In this document: positions 1-8,627 of the stretch, piece after piece | How the letters are laid out: every line of letters begins with the position of its first letter | Position numbering within the stretch: position 1 is the stretch's first letter | NCBI GenBank assembly: GCA_002500665.1 | Contig: DLRY01000033.1 | Span: 55,546-89,495, forward strand | DNA length: 33,950 nt | Reading direction: 5' to 3' | From: Opitutia bacterium UBA7876 | GTDB lineage: Bacteria > Verrucomicrobiota > Verrucomicrobiia > Opitutales > Seribacteraceae | Notes under the pieces: generated by a model | Database searches by the model: none | Seen by the model: only the letters and a program-made list of their open reading frames with translations | Told to the model about the DNA's origin: nothing | Made by a program: the position numbers and the translations under genes

Positions 1-240
1 GCGCTACGTCGTCCTGCTCGGCGGCCAGGGTATGAACCCCTTACCCGCCTCCCTCTTCGCCAACACCACGAGCTTTACGTCAAGGTGTCCTTCGACAAGA
101 ACGACGGGCAGGGCCTGAGGCATCTCGCCCCCGACCAGAGGGTTACCGCCGTGCCAGACTTGCGTTCCTCCAAGCGCTACAACCACACCCCGAGCTACCG
201 CGGCAACTCCCTTGGCTTCCGTGTTGGTTTCCAACAGTAA
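1..240 (+). CDS. C-terminal fragment of a formylglycine-generating-enzyme/SUMF1-like protein (5' partial)
   Basis: The window opens inside a plus-strand gene that ends at the TAA at 238-240. The last residues (YRGNSLGFRVGFQ) match the usual C-terminal end of FGE-sulfatase/SUMF1-fold proteins, where a tail of the form NLGFRV closes the domain. Family members either oxidise the sulfatase active-site cysteine to formylglycine or are non-enzymatic relatives common in PVC bacteria; with so little sequence the two cannot be separated. Third-position G/C is strong in frame 2 up to about base 70 and in frame 1 after that, so the reading frame seems to shift by one base there. Frame 2 alone stops near 118. 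The gene is convergent with the DUF1501 gene at 265. The family call rests on a short tail, so it is tentative. Confidence 0.45.
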   Translation, partial: ALRRPARRPGYEPLTRLPLRQHHELYVKVSFDKNDGQGLRHLAPDQRVTAVPDLRSSKRYNHTPSYRGNSLGFRVGFQQ

Positions 241-264
241 TAGCCAGGGAGACGATCGGGTAAC

Positions 265-1767
265 CTAGGTTAGGATGCCCTTCACGACATGGCCGTGGAC
301 GTCGGTGAGTCGGAAGCGGCGTCCCTGAAAGCGGTAGGTTAATTTTTCATGGTCGATCCCGAGCTGATGGAGGATGGTGGCCTGCAGGTCGTGGACGTGA
401 ACCTTGTCCTCCACGGCGTTGAAACCCAGGTCGTCCGATGCCCCGTATGTGATGCCGGGCTTGGTCCCGCCCCCCGCCATCCAGACGGTGAAGGCATAGG
501 GGTGATGGTCCCGGCCCCAGCGCTTGCGGTTCTTGAGGTCGCCCTGGATGAAGGGAGTGCGTCCGAACTCCCCACCCCAGATGACGAGGGTGTCGTCTAG
601 CATGCCGCGCATCTTGAGGTCCTGTACGAGGGCGGCGCTGGGTTGGTCGGTATCCCGGCACTGGTTGTACAGCTCGGTGGTCAGGCTGTTGTGCTGGTCC
701 CAGCCGGCATGCATGCACTGGACGAAGTTGACCCCCCGCTCGGCCAGCCGGCGGGCCATCAAACAGTTGTATGCAAAGGTTCCGGGCTCCCTGACCTGGG
801 GCCCGTACATCTTGAGGACGTGCTCGGGCTCGTCGGAAAAGTCGGTTAGCTCGGGGACGCTCGTTTGCATGCGGTAGGCCATTTCGTACTGGGCGATACG
901 GGTCTGGATCTCGGGGTCGCCGGACTGTCCGAACTTCATGTGGTTGAGTTTGGCGAGGTCGTCGAGCAGGCCCCGGCGCAGCTCGGGCTTGAGGCCCGCG
1001 GGGTTTTTCAAATAGAGCACGGGGTCCCGGCTCCCCCGGAAGCGGGCTCCCTGGAAGCGGGTGGGGAGGAAGCCCGATCCCCAGTAGAAGTCGTAGAAAA
1101 TCTGTCCGCAGGAGGTTCCCTTGCTGATGGAGGTCATGACCACGAACCCGGGCAGGTCCTCGGAGGAGGAACCCAGCCCGTAGTTGAGCCAGGCACCCAT
1201 GGTGGGCCGACCGGGCATTTCCGAACCGCTCAGCAAAAAGGAGATGGCGGGGGCGTGGTTGACCGCTTCGGTGTGCATGCTCTTGACGAAGCAAAGGTCG
1301 TCCGCGACCTTCGCGGTGTAGGGCATGAAGTCGCTCACCCAGGCGCCCGACTGGCCGTGCTGGCGAAAGGGCTCGACGGGCTCGAGCATGAGCTTGCCCT
1401 TGGGGTTGCCCGTCATGGTGCTGAAGCGCTTGCCCCCGAGGTACTCCTCGGGCACGGGCGTTCCGTGGAGCTTGTGGAGGCGGGGCTTGTAGTCGAAGAG
1501 GTCGACGTGGGTGGGGGCCCCGTTCTGGAAGAGGTAAATGACCCGCTTGGCCTTGGCGGTCAGGTGGGGAGCCCCGAGGACGCCCCCGGTGTCGGTGCCC
1601 GACTTTCCGAGCAGGCCGTCCGCCCCGAGCAGACCGGCGAGGGCGGCGGTCCCGATCCCGGTGGCCCCACGGCCGAAGAACTGGCGACGGTTGATGGCGA
1701 GCTGCCTGTCGCGCACGGGCTGGGGCGAGTTGGGGTCGAGGATTCTCCAGGCCGGTTCCATGGTCAT
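265..1767 (-). CDS. DUF1501 domain-containing Tat-exported protein
   Basis: A 500-residue protein. A twin-arginine signal (RRQFFGRG at residues 27-34) followed by a hydrophobic Ala/Gly/Leu stretch predicts export by Tat. The rest matches the DUF1501 family, which has an alkaline-phosphatase/sulfatase-like fold and is very abundant in Planctomycetota and Verrucomicrobiota. Recognisable segments are APTHVDLFDYKP, GTPFAYNCLMARRL-like sequence, the HAGWDQH block, the IWGGEFGRTP block and the DHHPYAFTVWMAGGG block near the C-terminus. The ATG at 1765-1767 overlaps the TGA of the upstream cytochrome gene in an ATGA, so the two are translationally coupled. DUF1501 proteins are typically encoded beside DUF1549/DUF1553 cytochromes. 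The catalytic activity of the family has not been established, so no reaction is assigned. Confidence 0.93.
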   Translation of the reverse strand: MTMEPAWRILDPNSPQPVRDRQLAINRRQFFGRGATGIGTAALAGLLGADGLLGKSGTDTGGVLGAPHLTAKAKRVIYLFQNGAPTHVDLFDYKPRLHKLHGTPVPEEYLGGKRFSTMTGNPKGKLMLEPVEPFRQHGQSGAWVSDFMPYTAKVADDLCFVKSMHTEAVNHAPAISFLLSGSEMPGRPTMGAWLNYGLGSSSEDLPGFVVMTSISKGTSCGQIFYDFYWGSGFLPTRFQGARFRGSRDPVLYLKNPAGLKPELRRGLLDDLAKLNHMKFGQSGDPEIQTRIAQYEMAYRMQTSVPELTDFSDEPEHVLKMYGPQVREPGTFAYNCLMARRLAERGVNFVQCMHAGWDQHNSLTTELYNQCRDTDQPSAALVQDLKMRGMLDDTLVIWGGEFGRTPFIQGDLKNRKRWGRDHHPYAFTVWMAGGGTKPGITYGASDDLGFNAVEDKVHVHDLQATILHQLGIDHEKLTYRFQGRRFRLTDVHGHVVKGILT

Positions 1768-4700
1768 TCCTTGTTGAGGGTTTCGTCCAGGTTGAAGAGG
1801 TTCAGGCAGAGGGCGGCCCAGGCCGCCCGGGTGACGGGCTCGACTTTGGATTGCGATTTGGAATCCCCGTGGGAGAGGAAGCGGGTGGCAGATGCGGGGT
1901 CCTTTTCGAAGCTGTCGAGGGCCCGCTGAAGGCTTTGCTTAAAAACTTCCAGTTCCTTGGGGGCGGGCTCCCGACCGAGGACTTTGCGGACCGCGAGGCG
2001 CATGCGGGCTTCATCACCGTCAGCTTCCTCGAGGACGAGGTCGCCGAGGGCACGGCCGGCTTCCACGTAGGTCACGTCGTTGAGCAGGGTGAGGGCATGC
2101 ATGGGCGTGTTGGTGCGTAGGGGCTTGACCTCGCAAACCTGGCGCTTGGCCACGTCGAAAAAGAGAGTCGGGCCGATGATGCGCCGCCAGTAGGTGTAGA
2201 GGCTGCGCCGGTGGAGGGCATCGCCCGTGTCCTGCTTGAAGCGTTTTTTGCCAAAGGTGGCTTCCGCCCAGATTCCCTCGGGCTGATAACTGTAGACCGC
2301 TTTTCCGCCCATGGCGGGGTTGAGCAGGCCGGAGGAGGCGAGGGCTTGGTCGCGGATCATCCAGGAGGGCATGCGGAAGCGGGGGCCACGGGCGAGGAAG
2401 CGGTTCTCGGGGTCGCGCTCGTATTGGGCGAAGGAGGCGATCTTCGAGCTGCGCCGGTAGGTCTCGCTGGTCACGATGGTATGGAGCAAGCCCTTCAGGT
2501 CCCAGCCCGATTCGATGAACTCGGCGGCCAGCCAGTCGAGCAGTTCGGGATGGCGGGGGAATTCGGTCTGGATCCCAAAATTCTCGGTGGTCTTGACCAG
2601 GCCCACCCCGAAGAACATTTGCCAGAACCGGTTGACCGTGACCCGGGCAGTGAGCGGATGCTTGGGGTCCATCAGCCATTTGGCCAGGTCGAGACGATTG
2701 GGCCGTCCCTCGGCGGGCTGGGTGGGAAGCCAGGAGGGGAAGGCGGGTTCGACCTTATCCCCGCGCTGGTTGTAAAGACCGCGGTCGAGCAGGTAGGTTT
2801 CCCTCGGCTTGGGAAGATCGGCCATGACCATGACCTTGGGGAAGGACCCCTGGGTCTTCTTCACCTTGGCTTCAAGTCCGGCTTTATTCTTGAGCAGGGC
2901 GGAGACAATTTCGTCCTCCTTGGCATAGGCATCGGCAATTGTCTTCTTGTCGGATGAACTGCGCTTGGCGGGAGCGGTTCGGAGGGCCTGGGTCAAGCCG
3001 GAGTTCTTTTCCTTGAGGGTGGGTTCGGGCCGGCCGGTGGCGCAAAACCTGAAATGTCCGAGGTTGTGGTTCTTGTGCCTGGAATTGAACTTGAGCGTGA
3101 TTTCCAGCTCGGCTCCCTTGGCTGGCTCGATGGCTTCCTTCAAGCGGAAGGCGGCGGCGTGGTCGCGGTCGAAGGGCTTGCCCGACCAGACCGCCCAGCC
3201 GGTTCCCGGTTTGTCGTCCAAGGCGCTTGCGATCTTGAGGGGTCCTTGCTCGTAGGTGGCCTGGGCGCTTTGCACCTTGAGGGGGACGAGCTCGTCCACC
3301 GCCGAGGGGCGCAGCTTGAACCGGATGTCGGTCAGGACGAAGTTTCCGCTGTCGGAACGGGCCAGTCCGCCCTTGGTCATCTTGGGGTGGCGGACGGCTT
3401 CCAGCTTGAACCCGGTGATCTTGTCCTTCCCGAGCGGGTAGACGACCCGGTATTCGTCGGTGTCCGGGTTGGGCCCCTTGGCGTAGATCAAACCGCCTTC
3501 GAGAATTTCTAGGGTCTGGGCCGTGGCCTCGGCCGAGCGGGGAAGCAGGCGGGTCCATTCGGCCTGGGGCAGGTCCTTGAGCATGCGGGCCTCCCATCGG
3601 GCCTGTTCCTTGGATCGTTCGCCGCGCCTTTTGATGATATCCTCCTCCACTTGGACGATCTCTGCGTTCATGCGGGCGAGCTCCTCGTTTTGGGCAGTGG
3701 AGGAGGCTTGCAGGACTGGCTTGGTCTGGGGGTCGCCCCCTCCGCCGTTGACCGGGGTCTGGTTGAAGAAGGCGGTGAACTGGTAGTATTCGCGCTGGGT
3801 GAGGGGATCGAACTTGTGGTCGTGGCAACGGGCGCAGTTGAGGGTCAGGCCCATCCAGAGGGTGCCCATGGTCTCGGTCATGTCGAAGACGTACTCGACC
3901 CGGTTCTCTTCGGCAATGCGTCCCCCCTCACCGTTGATCATGTGGTTGCGGTTGAACCCGGTGGCGAGGATTTGCTCGTGGGTGGCTCCGGGCAGAAGGT
4001 CGCCCGCGAGCTGCCAGATGGAAAACTCGTCGTAGGGAAGGTTTTGGTTGAAGGCCTTGACCACCCAGTCGCGCCAGGGCCACATGGAACGTTCGCGGTC
4101 CCCCTGGTATCCGTTGGTATCGGCATAGCGGGCCGCCGCCAGCCAGTCCCAGGCCATGCGCTCCCCATAGGCGGGCGAGGCGAGCGTGCGGTCAACCAAG
4201 CGTTCCCAGGCCCCGGGCTTGTCGTCGGCGAGAAAGGCATCGATTTGCTCGAGGGTGGGCGGGAGTCCGGTCAGATCGAGCGAGAGGCGTCGGATGAGGG
4301 TCTCGCGGTCGGCCCGGGGGGTGGGCTTGAACTTTTCGGTCTCGAGCCGTTTTTCGACCAGGAAGTCGATGGGGTGGATCTTATTGTCTTTGACTTCCGG
4401 ACGGACGATGGGTTGGAAGGTCCAGTGGTCTGCCCATTTGGCCCCGCCGGCAATCCATTCCTTGAGCAAGGCTATTTCCCTGGGGCTTAGGTTACGGTTG
4501 GAATCGGGCGGGGGCATTTGTTCGTCCGGATCATCGGAGGAGATGCGGGCGAACAATTCGCTCTCTTGCGGATCGCCTGGCTTTACGGCAAAATAGCCCC
4601 CCAGGTCGGCGAGGATTCCGTCTTTGGTATCGAGCCTGAGCTTGGCCTTGCGCTCCTTCTCATCGGGCCCATGGCAATGGAAGCAATTCTCCGAAAGGAT

Positions 4701-4829
4701 GGGCCGTATATCCCGGTCGAAGGAGAGATCCGGGCCGGATGCCCAAGCAGGCCCAGGCAGAGGCCAAAAGCCGAGCATGAGGAGGGTCTGGAATATATAT
4801 TTCTTCAAGGATGGACGCGTGTTGACCAA
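1764..4829 (-). CDS. PSCyt1-DUF1549-DUF1553 planctomycete-type cytochrome protein
   Basis: About 1021 residues. A signal peptide (hydrophobic stretch ending near PAWA-SG) is followed by a haem-binding C-F-H-C-H motif at residues 49-53 in a PSCyt1 domain. A DUF1549 domain follows (RRLSLDLTGLPPT; then CARCHDHKFDPLTQREYY, a second CxxCH). The central stretch resembles a carbohydrate-binding or discoidin-like insert, and the C-terminal part is DUF1553 (TARVTVNRFWQMFFGVGLV; TNTPMHALTLLND). The frame is also open to a TTG at 4889. I prefer the TTG at 4829 because it puts the signal peptide near the N-terminus. Neither start has a clear Shine-Dalgarno. It is the first gene of the operon with DUF1501. 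The protein is exported and probably binds haem c. Its substrate is unknown. Confidence 0.93.
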   Translation of the reverse strand: MVNTRPSLKKYIFQTLLMLGFWPLPGPAWASGPDLSFDRDIRPILSENCFHCHGPDEKERKAKLRLDTKDGILADLGGYFAVKPGDPQESELFARISSDDPDEQMPPPDSNRNLSPREIALLKEWIAGGAKWADHWTFQPIVRPEVKDNKIHPIDFLVEKRLETEKFKPTPRADRETLIRRLSLDLTGLPPTLEQIDAFLADDKPGAWERLVDRTLASPAYGERMAWDWLAAARYADTNGYQGDRERSMWPWRDWVVKAFNQNLPYDEFSIWQLAGDLLPGATHEQILATGFNRNHMINGEGGRIAEENRVEYVFDMTETMGTLWMGLTLNCARCHDHKFDPLTQREYYQFTAFFNQTPVNGGGGDPQTKPVLQASSTAQNEELARMNAEIVQVEEDIIKRRGERSKEQARWEARMLKDLPQAEWTRLLPRSAEATAQTLEILEGGLIYAKGPNPDTDEYRVVYPLGKDKITGFKLEAVRHPKMTKGGLARSDSGNFVLTDIRFKLRPSAVDELVPLKVQSAQATYEQGPLKIASALDDKPGTGWAVWSGKPFDRDHAAAFRLKEAIEPAKGAELEITLKFNSRHKNHNLGHFRFCATGRPEPTLKEKNSGLTQALRTAPAKRSSSDKKTIADAYAKEDEIVSALLKNKAGLEAKVKKTQGSFPKVMVMADLPKPRETYLLDRGLYNQRGDKVEPAFPSWLPTQPAEGRPNRLDLAKWLMDPKHPLTARVTVNRFWQMFFGVGLVKTTENFGIQTEFPRHPELLDWLAAEFIESGWDLKGLLHTIVTSETYRRSSKIASFAQYERDPENRFLARGPRFRMPSWMIRDQALASSGLLNPAMGGKAVYSYQPEGIWAEATFGKKRFKQDTGDALHRRSLYTYWRRIIGPTLFFDVAKRQVCEVKPLRTNTPMHALTLLNDVTYVEAGRALGDLVLEEADGDEARMRLAVRKVLGREPAPKELEVFKQSLQRALDSFEKDPASATRFLSHGDSKSQSKVEPVTRAAWAALCLNLFNLDETLNKE

Positions 4830-4939
4830 ATCTTGATTTCTTGCCGCAAACCGAGTCAACAGGAAAGGCCACTCTCTGGGTTGAACCAAGAGGAAGTTAG
4901 CGCTTGGAATGGCGGGGCAAGTTTGGTTTGGATAAGTGG

Positions 4940-6211
4940 ATGAACTTTTTCGACAAGCTCCTCGTACCGGCCTTGCTATGCGCCTTGCCCGCTTCTCCGG
5001 CTTTGGCCGAGGACACGTTCTTCAGGCATTCCTTAACGACCGAGAAAAAGCCCTGGACGGCCAAGAAGTTTCTCAACGATCCGGCGGATTTTCAATTCGC
5101 CATCGTTTCCGACCGCACGGGGGGACCGAGGGCGGGGATCTTTCCCAAGGCGGTGTCCAAGCTCAACGAGTTGCGCCCGGAGTTCGTGATCACGGTCGGC
5201 GACATGATCCAAGGGGGCAGGGGAAACCGGGACGTGAAAAAATTGAAAGGCCAGTGGAAGGAATTCAATTCCTTCATCGAGGGCTTCGACATGCCTTTCT
5301 TCTACCTTCCGGGCAACCATGACGTGGGCAACGAGGTCGCGGATGAAATTTGGGACGAGATGTACGGGGTGCGCTATTATTCCTTTATTTACAAGAACGT
5401 ACTTTTTCTCTGCCTGAACACGCAGGGCGGGCCGGGAACCAAGGCTCTTTTGCAGGACGAGCAAATCAAGTGGGCCCTCGCCGAGCTCAAGAGAACAGCG
5501 AAGGTACGCTGGACCCTCGTATTCATGCACCAGCCTCTCTGGCTGATGGAGGAAGGCATACTTATCCAAAAGGAAGGAAAGAAAGAACTCCGCAAGACCC
5601 AGACCGGATGGCCCAGGATCGCGGAGGCCTTGAAGGGGCGCAAACACACCGTGTTCGCGGGGCATATTCACCATTACGGCAAGTACCTCAGGAACGGGAC
5701 CAGTTTCTACACTCTCGGGACGACGGGCGGAGGAAGCAAGCTGAGGGGGGTGGCCTTCGGGGAGTTCGATCACGGGACCTGGGTTACCATGACGGACGAG
5801 GGCCCGAGGATAGCCAACCTTTCTTTGGACGGGATCATGAAGGACGACGTGACCACCGAGAGCCACCAGAAGTTCTGGCGCAGCCTGGTCTTCGAGGAGT
5901 ATTTTGCCAAGGGAACGAGCCTGAAAGGAAAGAAGCTGACCTTGCCCCTGCGCAATGCCTTCGACTTCGAGATCAAGGGGAGGCTCAGCTGGATCGTTCC
6001 ACCTTCCTCGCCCTGGGAGGTCAAGGGGGGCTCGGACGAGATTTTCACGATGGCTCCGGGGGAGGAAAAAAGACCGTCCTTCACGATCCATTGGAAAACG
6101 GACGGGAAAAAGAGCCGCCCCGCGCTTTTGCCCAAGTTGATGGTCCGATTCAAGGCGGAGGCAGAGCCCTTCGACTTTGAGTTGCTCATGGACGTTCCCC
6201 TTGCCAAGTGA
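4940..6211 (+). CDS. Secreted calcineurin-like metallophosphoesterase
   Basis: A 423-residue protein with a clear Sec signal peptide (MNFFDKLLVPALLCALPASPALA). The metallophosphoesterase signature residues are visible in order: SDRTGG with the first Asp at residue 58, VGDM with the Asp at 88, GNHD at 125-128, FMHQP, and the GHIHHY block. These residues bind a dinuclear metal centre. The second half (from about residue 280) is a beta-rich region with no family I recognise. The frame is open to a TTG at 4904, but the ATG at 4940 starts directly at the signal peptide. The gene is divergent from the cytochrome operon at 4829, and its TGA overlaps the GTG start of the next gene by 4 bases. The substrate (phosphodiester or phosphomonoester) cannot be told from sequence. 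Confidence 0.88.
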   Translation: MNFFDKLLVPALLCALPASPALAEDTFFRHSLTTEKKPWTAKKFLNDPADFQFAIVSDRTGGPRAGIFPKAVSKLNELRPEFVITVGDMIQGGRGNRDVKKLKGQWKEFNSFIEGFDMPFFYLPGNHDVGNEVADEIWDEMYGVRYYSFIYKNVLFLCLNTQGGPGTKALLQDEQIKWALAELKRTAKVRWTLVFMHQPLWLMEEGILIQKEGKKELRKTQTGWPRIAEALKGRKHTVFAGHIHHYGKYLRNGTSFYTLGTTGGGSKLRGVAFGEFDHGTWVTMTDEGPRIANLSLDGIMKDDVTTESHQKFWRSLVFEEYFAKGTSLKGKKLTLPLRNAFDFEIKGRLSWIVPPSSPWEVKGGSDEIFTMAPGEEKRPSFTIHWKTDGKKSRPALLPKLMVRFKAEAEPFDFELLMDVPLAK

Positions 6212-6927
6212 GCTTGTCGGATACCCTCAAAGAGGCGGCCAAGGAACTGGCCCGGGCGGTCAACGCACTGTCGTTTGATTTGCCCACCGCGTACGTCTAC
6301 AACCCCTTGGATTACGCGTGGGAAATTCACCGCCGATACATCGAGCTTGCGGGCGGGGAAAAGAAGAGGGTGGTCTTTCTCGGGATGAACCCGGGCCCCT
6401 TCGGCATGGCCCAGACGGGGGTTCCCTTTGGGGAGATTCCGGCCGTGCGGGACTGGATGGGCCTGCGGGGGGAAGTCGAAAAGCCCGAGCCCGAACATCC
6501 CAAGCGCCCGGTGGAGGGCTTGGCTTGCGCCAAGAGCGAAGTGAGCGGAAGGCGCCTCTGGGGGCTTTTTGCGGAGCGGTTCGGGAAGGCGGAGAATTTT
6601 TTTGAGGATCATTTCGTGTCCAATTACTGCCCGCTCGTCTTCATGGAGGAGGGGGGCAGGAACCGAACGCCGGACAAGTTGCCCGCGAGCGAGTCCAAGG
6701 ACCTGGAGGAGGCCTGTGATGCCCACTTGGCCCGGGTGGTGGATGTCCTGGAGCCCGAGTGGTTGGTCGGGGTGGGGGCCTTTGCTCAGAAAAAAGCCCA
6801 AGTGGCCCTGGCTGAAAAAGACCTGAAGATCGGCAAGATTTTGCATCCGAGCCCAGCCAGTCCGGCGGCCAACCGGGGATGGGCGGAGGCCGCGGCCAGG
6901 CAGTTGGAGGAACAGGGGATTTGGTAA
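6208..6927 (+). CDS. SMUG1-type single-strand-selective uracil-DNA glycosylase
   Basis: A 239-residue protein that should remove uracil and related lesions from DNA in base excision repair. Motif 1 (GMNPGPFGMAQTGVPFGE, residues 59-76) is nearly the same as in animal SMUG1 and includes the catalytic-site Asn61. Motif 2 (HPSPASPAANRGW, from residue 213) supplies the His. The intervening NYCPLVF and VGVGAFAQ segments also fit the family. The start is a GTG overlapping the TGA of the metallophosphoesterase (GTGA), so a cytoplasmic repair enzyme is translationally coupled to a secreted phosphoesterase, which is an odd pairing. Bacterial SMUG1 homologues are known (for example in Geobacter) but less common than family 1 or 4 glycosylases. 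Confidence 0.93.
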   Translation: MSLSDTLKEAAKELARAVNALSFDLPTAYVYNPLDYAWEIHRRYIELAGGEKKRVVFLGMNPGPFGMAQTGVPFGEIPAVRDWMGLRGEVEKPEPEHPKRPVEGLACAKSEVSGRRLWGLFAERFGKAENFFEDHFVSNYCPLVFMEEGGRNRTPDKLPASESKDLEEACDAHLARVVDVLEPEWLVGVGAFAQKKAQVALAEKDLKIGKILHPSPASPAANRGWAEAAARQLEEQGIW

Positions 6928-6979
6928 CCGGGCTCTTTCGGGGTTGAGGCCTCCTCCCGGCGCCTTACCATTCGCCTTC

Positions 6980-7492
6980 ATGAAAAACCTCTCCGTGGTG
7001 GAATCTCACCGGGAACGCCGGGCCAAGCCGTCGATTCCCCTCATCGACGTCCGCACGCCGGCCGAGTTTCGCTCGGTTCATGCCGAAGGAGCTCTCAACC
7101 ACCCCTTGGAATCGCTTGAAGCGGAGGCCTTGCCTTTCGAGAAGTCCGAAACCTTGCATCTGATCTGCCAATCGGGCGGGCGCTCGGCCAAGGCTTGTCA
7201 ATTGCTGGAAGCGGCAGGGTACGAAGCGGTGGTCAACATAGAGGGCGGAACCGCGGCCTGGCAGGCGGCCCGCTTGCCGGTTGCGGAGGGAAAGAAGGCA
7301 ATGTCCCTGGAAAGACAGGTCAGGATCGCCGCGGGCTCGTTGATCGTAGTCGGCGCAGCGGTCGGATGTTTCGTTCATCCCGGAGGGTACGGGCTGTCCG
7401 CATTCGTGGGGGCCGGACTGGTCTTTGCCGGCCTTACGGACACCTGCGCAATGGGCATGCTGATTGCCAAGATGCCCTGGAACCGAGGGTGA
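6980..7492 (+). CDS. Rhodanese domain fused to DUF2892 membrane domain
   Basis: A 170-residue protein. Residues from about 18 to 100 form a rhodanese domain: IDVRTPAEF, then the active-site loop CQSGGRSA with the persulfide-carrying cysteine, then NIEGGTAAW. The C-terminal part has two hydrophobic helices and ends in a DTCAMGMLIAKMPWN segment, characteristic of DUF2892. The same architecture is found in YgaP-like inner-membrane sulfurtransferases. The ATG at 6980 gives a normal rhodanese N-terminus; the frame extends to a TTG at 6944, which would add an unlikely proline-rich leader. It lies 52 bases after the uracil glycosylase and is convergent with the methyltransferase gene. The role is probably sulfane-sulfur transfer at the membrane; the partner is unknown. 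Confidence 0.87.
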   Translation: MKNLSVVESHRERRAKPSIPLIDVRTPAEFRSVHAEGALNHPLESLEAEALPFEKSETLHLICQSGGRSAKACQLLEAAGYEAVVNIEGGTAAWQAARLPVAEGKKAMSLERQVRIAAGSLIVVGAAVGCFVHPGGYGLSAFVGAGLVFAGLTDTCAMGMLIAKMPWNRG

Positions 7493-7543
7493 CGAGGTTC
7501 GACTGGCTGGGGAGCCGCCTCAAGGGAAAGCAAGCAGGAGCGG

Positions 7544-8620
7544 CTAGTAGTTGATGTCCGTGACGTAGTCCAGATCGGTGATCAGGTTCTTACCCTCGTT
7601 CCGCATGGTATCGAGAATGAGCTGCTTGTCCTCCTTGGCCTTTTGGTGGACCTGGATGACGAATTCTAGGTTTCCCGGCTCGATGAAGTCGTACTCTTCG
7701 AGCAATTGATCAAGGGTCCGCTCGGCTTCCTCGAAGAAGTGACGGGCCAAGAGGCAGAAAACCTTGGCCGCAAGTATGTTTTGCCTTGCGGGTTCCTCGG
7801 AAACCAAGGAGATCGAGTAATCGAAGGACTCACGAATTCGTTGCCCGTCGAAATTTTGCAGGTCGAAGCCTTCCCTCAATCTTTCCGGTTCGATTTTCCG
7901 GGTCATCCTGAAGACGAGGCTTGGGGTATCCTCGACATGGCAAACCAAGGTGAAGCAATCCTTGAATTGGTAGTGGATCAGATGAATCCATGGTTCATGG
8001 TAATGACAAAAGTCTTGCTGAAAGACATAGGATCCGACCTCCAGTTGACCGTAGAATCTTCGCAGGATCACGTCGGCGAGGAATTCGTTCTTCATGGCGT
8101 CGACAACCAGTAACTCAATCTTTTTGGACTCATCCCAGTGGACGTCGCCAATGTCTCCGGCAATTGGCTCGATGAAGGACTCGTAACCGGAAGTATAGTG
8201 CCTGAATACGGGCAGGAAAGAATCGCCGTATCGCAGGGTCTCGGCGAATTCGGTTCATTCCAGGACGTCCCCGAAGGACTTGTGCCAAGTGAACAGGTCG
8301 TGGCAGTGAATTTTCTTTGAGCCTTTCCTCAAGCCTGATGCAAGAGATGCGGTGAAGGAGCCGAAAGTACAACCGAGTTCGCATATGAAGCCCTTGTTCG
8401 AATATAGGTAGGACCCAAAGAGCTTCATGTACTTTCTCTCGTTTGGAATAGTGAAGCCGGGAATCGCGGCGAGGTGATCCTCAAGCTTAATCAGCGAATA
8501 CTGGCGATGGGCTGCATCGAGCCTTATGCCGATTCTACACAAGGACAAAAGCAAGCAACCGTATGCGGTTAAGGCAAGTCTCACGACCTCGACTTTGATT
8601 CTTCTCAATAAATTTCTCAT
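7544..8620 (-). pseudogene. Class I SAM-dependent methyltransferase interrupted by an in-frame TGA
   Basis: The ATG at 8618-8620 lies 7 bases after the dus stop. It opens a frame that reads through the SAM-binding motif (ELGCTFGSFT, residues 81-90) and the HDLF strand, then meets TGA at codon 122 (8255-8257). The same frame continues without another stop to the TAG at 7544-7546. The continuation is clearly the rest of the protein: LRYGDSFLPVF, KKIELLVVDAMKNEF, QQDFCHYHEPWIHL. Together they make about 358 residues of a TylF-like methyltransferase. By eye the gene is poorer in G+C than its neighbours, which could mean it was acquired. Explanations are a nonsense mutation, a sequencing error (CGA or GGA to TGA), reinitiation at the ATG at 8093-8095, or, less likely, recoding. 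Confidence 0.75.
8220..8251 (-). other. Strong hairpin starting 4 nt after the in-frame TGA
   Basis: On the minus strand, directly after the in-frame TGA, GAA-(T)-TCGCCG pairs with CGGCGA-TTC. This gives nine base pairs with one bulged U and a 13-base loop that begins AG. The hairpin lies within the coding sequence at the place where a bacterial selenocysteine insertion element would lie. Its loop begins about 14 bases after the stop, which is rather close compared with E. coli fdhF, and the interrupted protein position does not look redox-active. The pairing is seen directly; any function is speculation. Confidence 0.35.
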
Positions 8621-8627
8621 TCTCGGA

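Noticed and set aside
865..1929. Plus-strand frame of 354 codons antisense to DUF1501 and the cytochrome
   Set aside because: It overlaps two confident genes and its translation is low-complexity Gly/Val/Glu-rich sequence, typical of antisense frames.
7513..7545. Stem AGCCGC/GCGGCT between the rhodanese and methyltransferase genes
   Set aside because: The 21-base loop and lack of a T-run on either strand make a bidirectional terminator unconvincing.
8255..8257. Confident selenocysteine call for the in-frame TGA
   Set aside because: The hairpin is suggestive but the affected position is not a known redox site of the family and no sel genes are in the window. Kept as a low-probability option within the finding.
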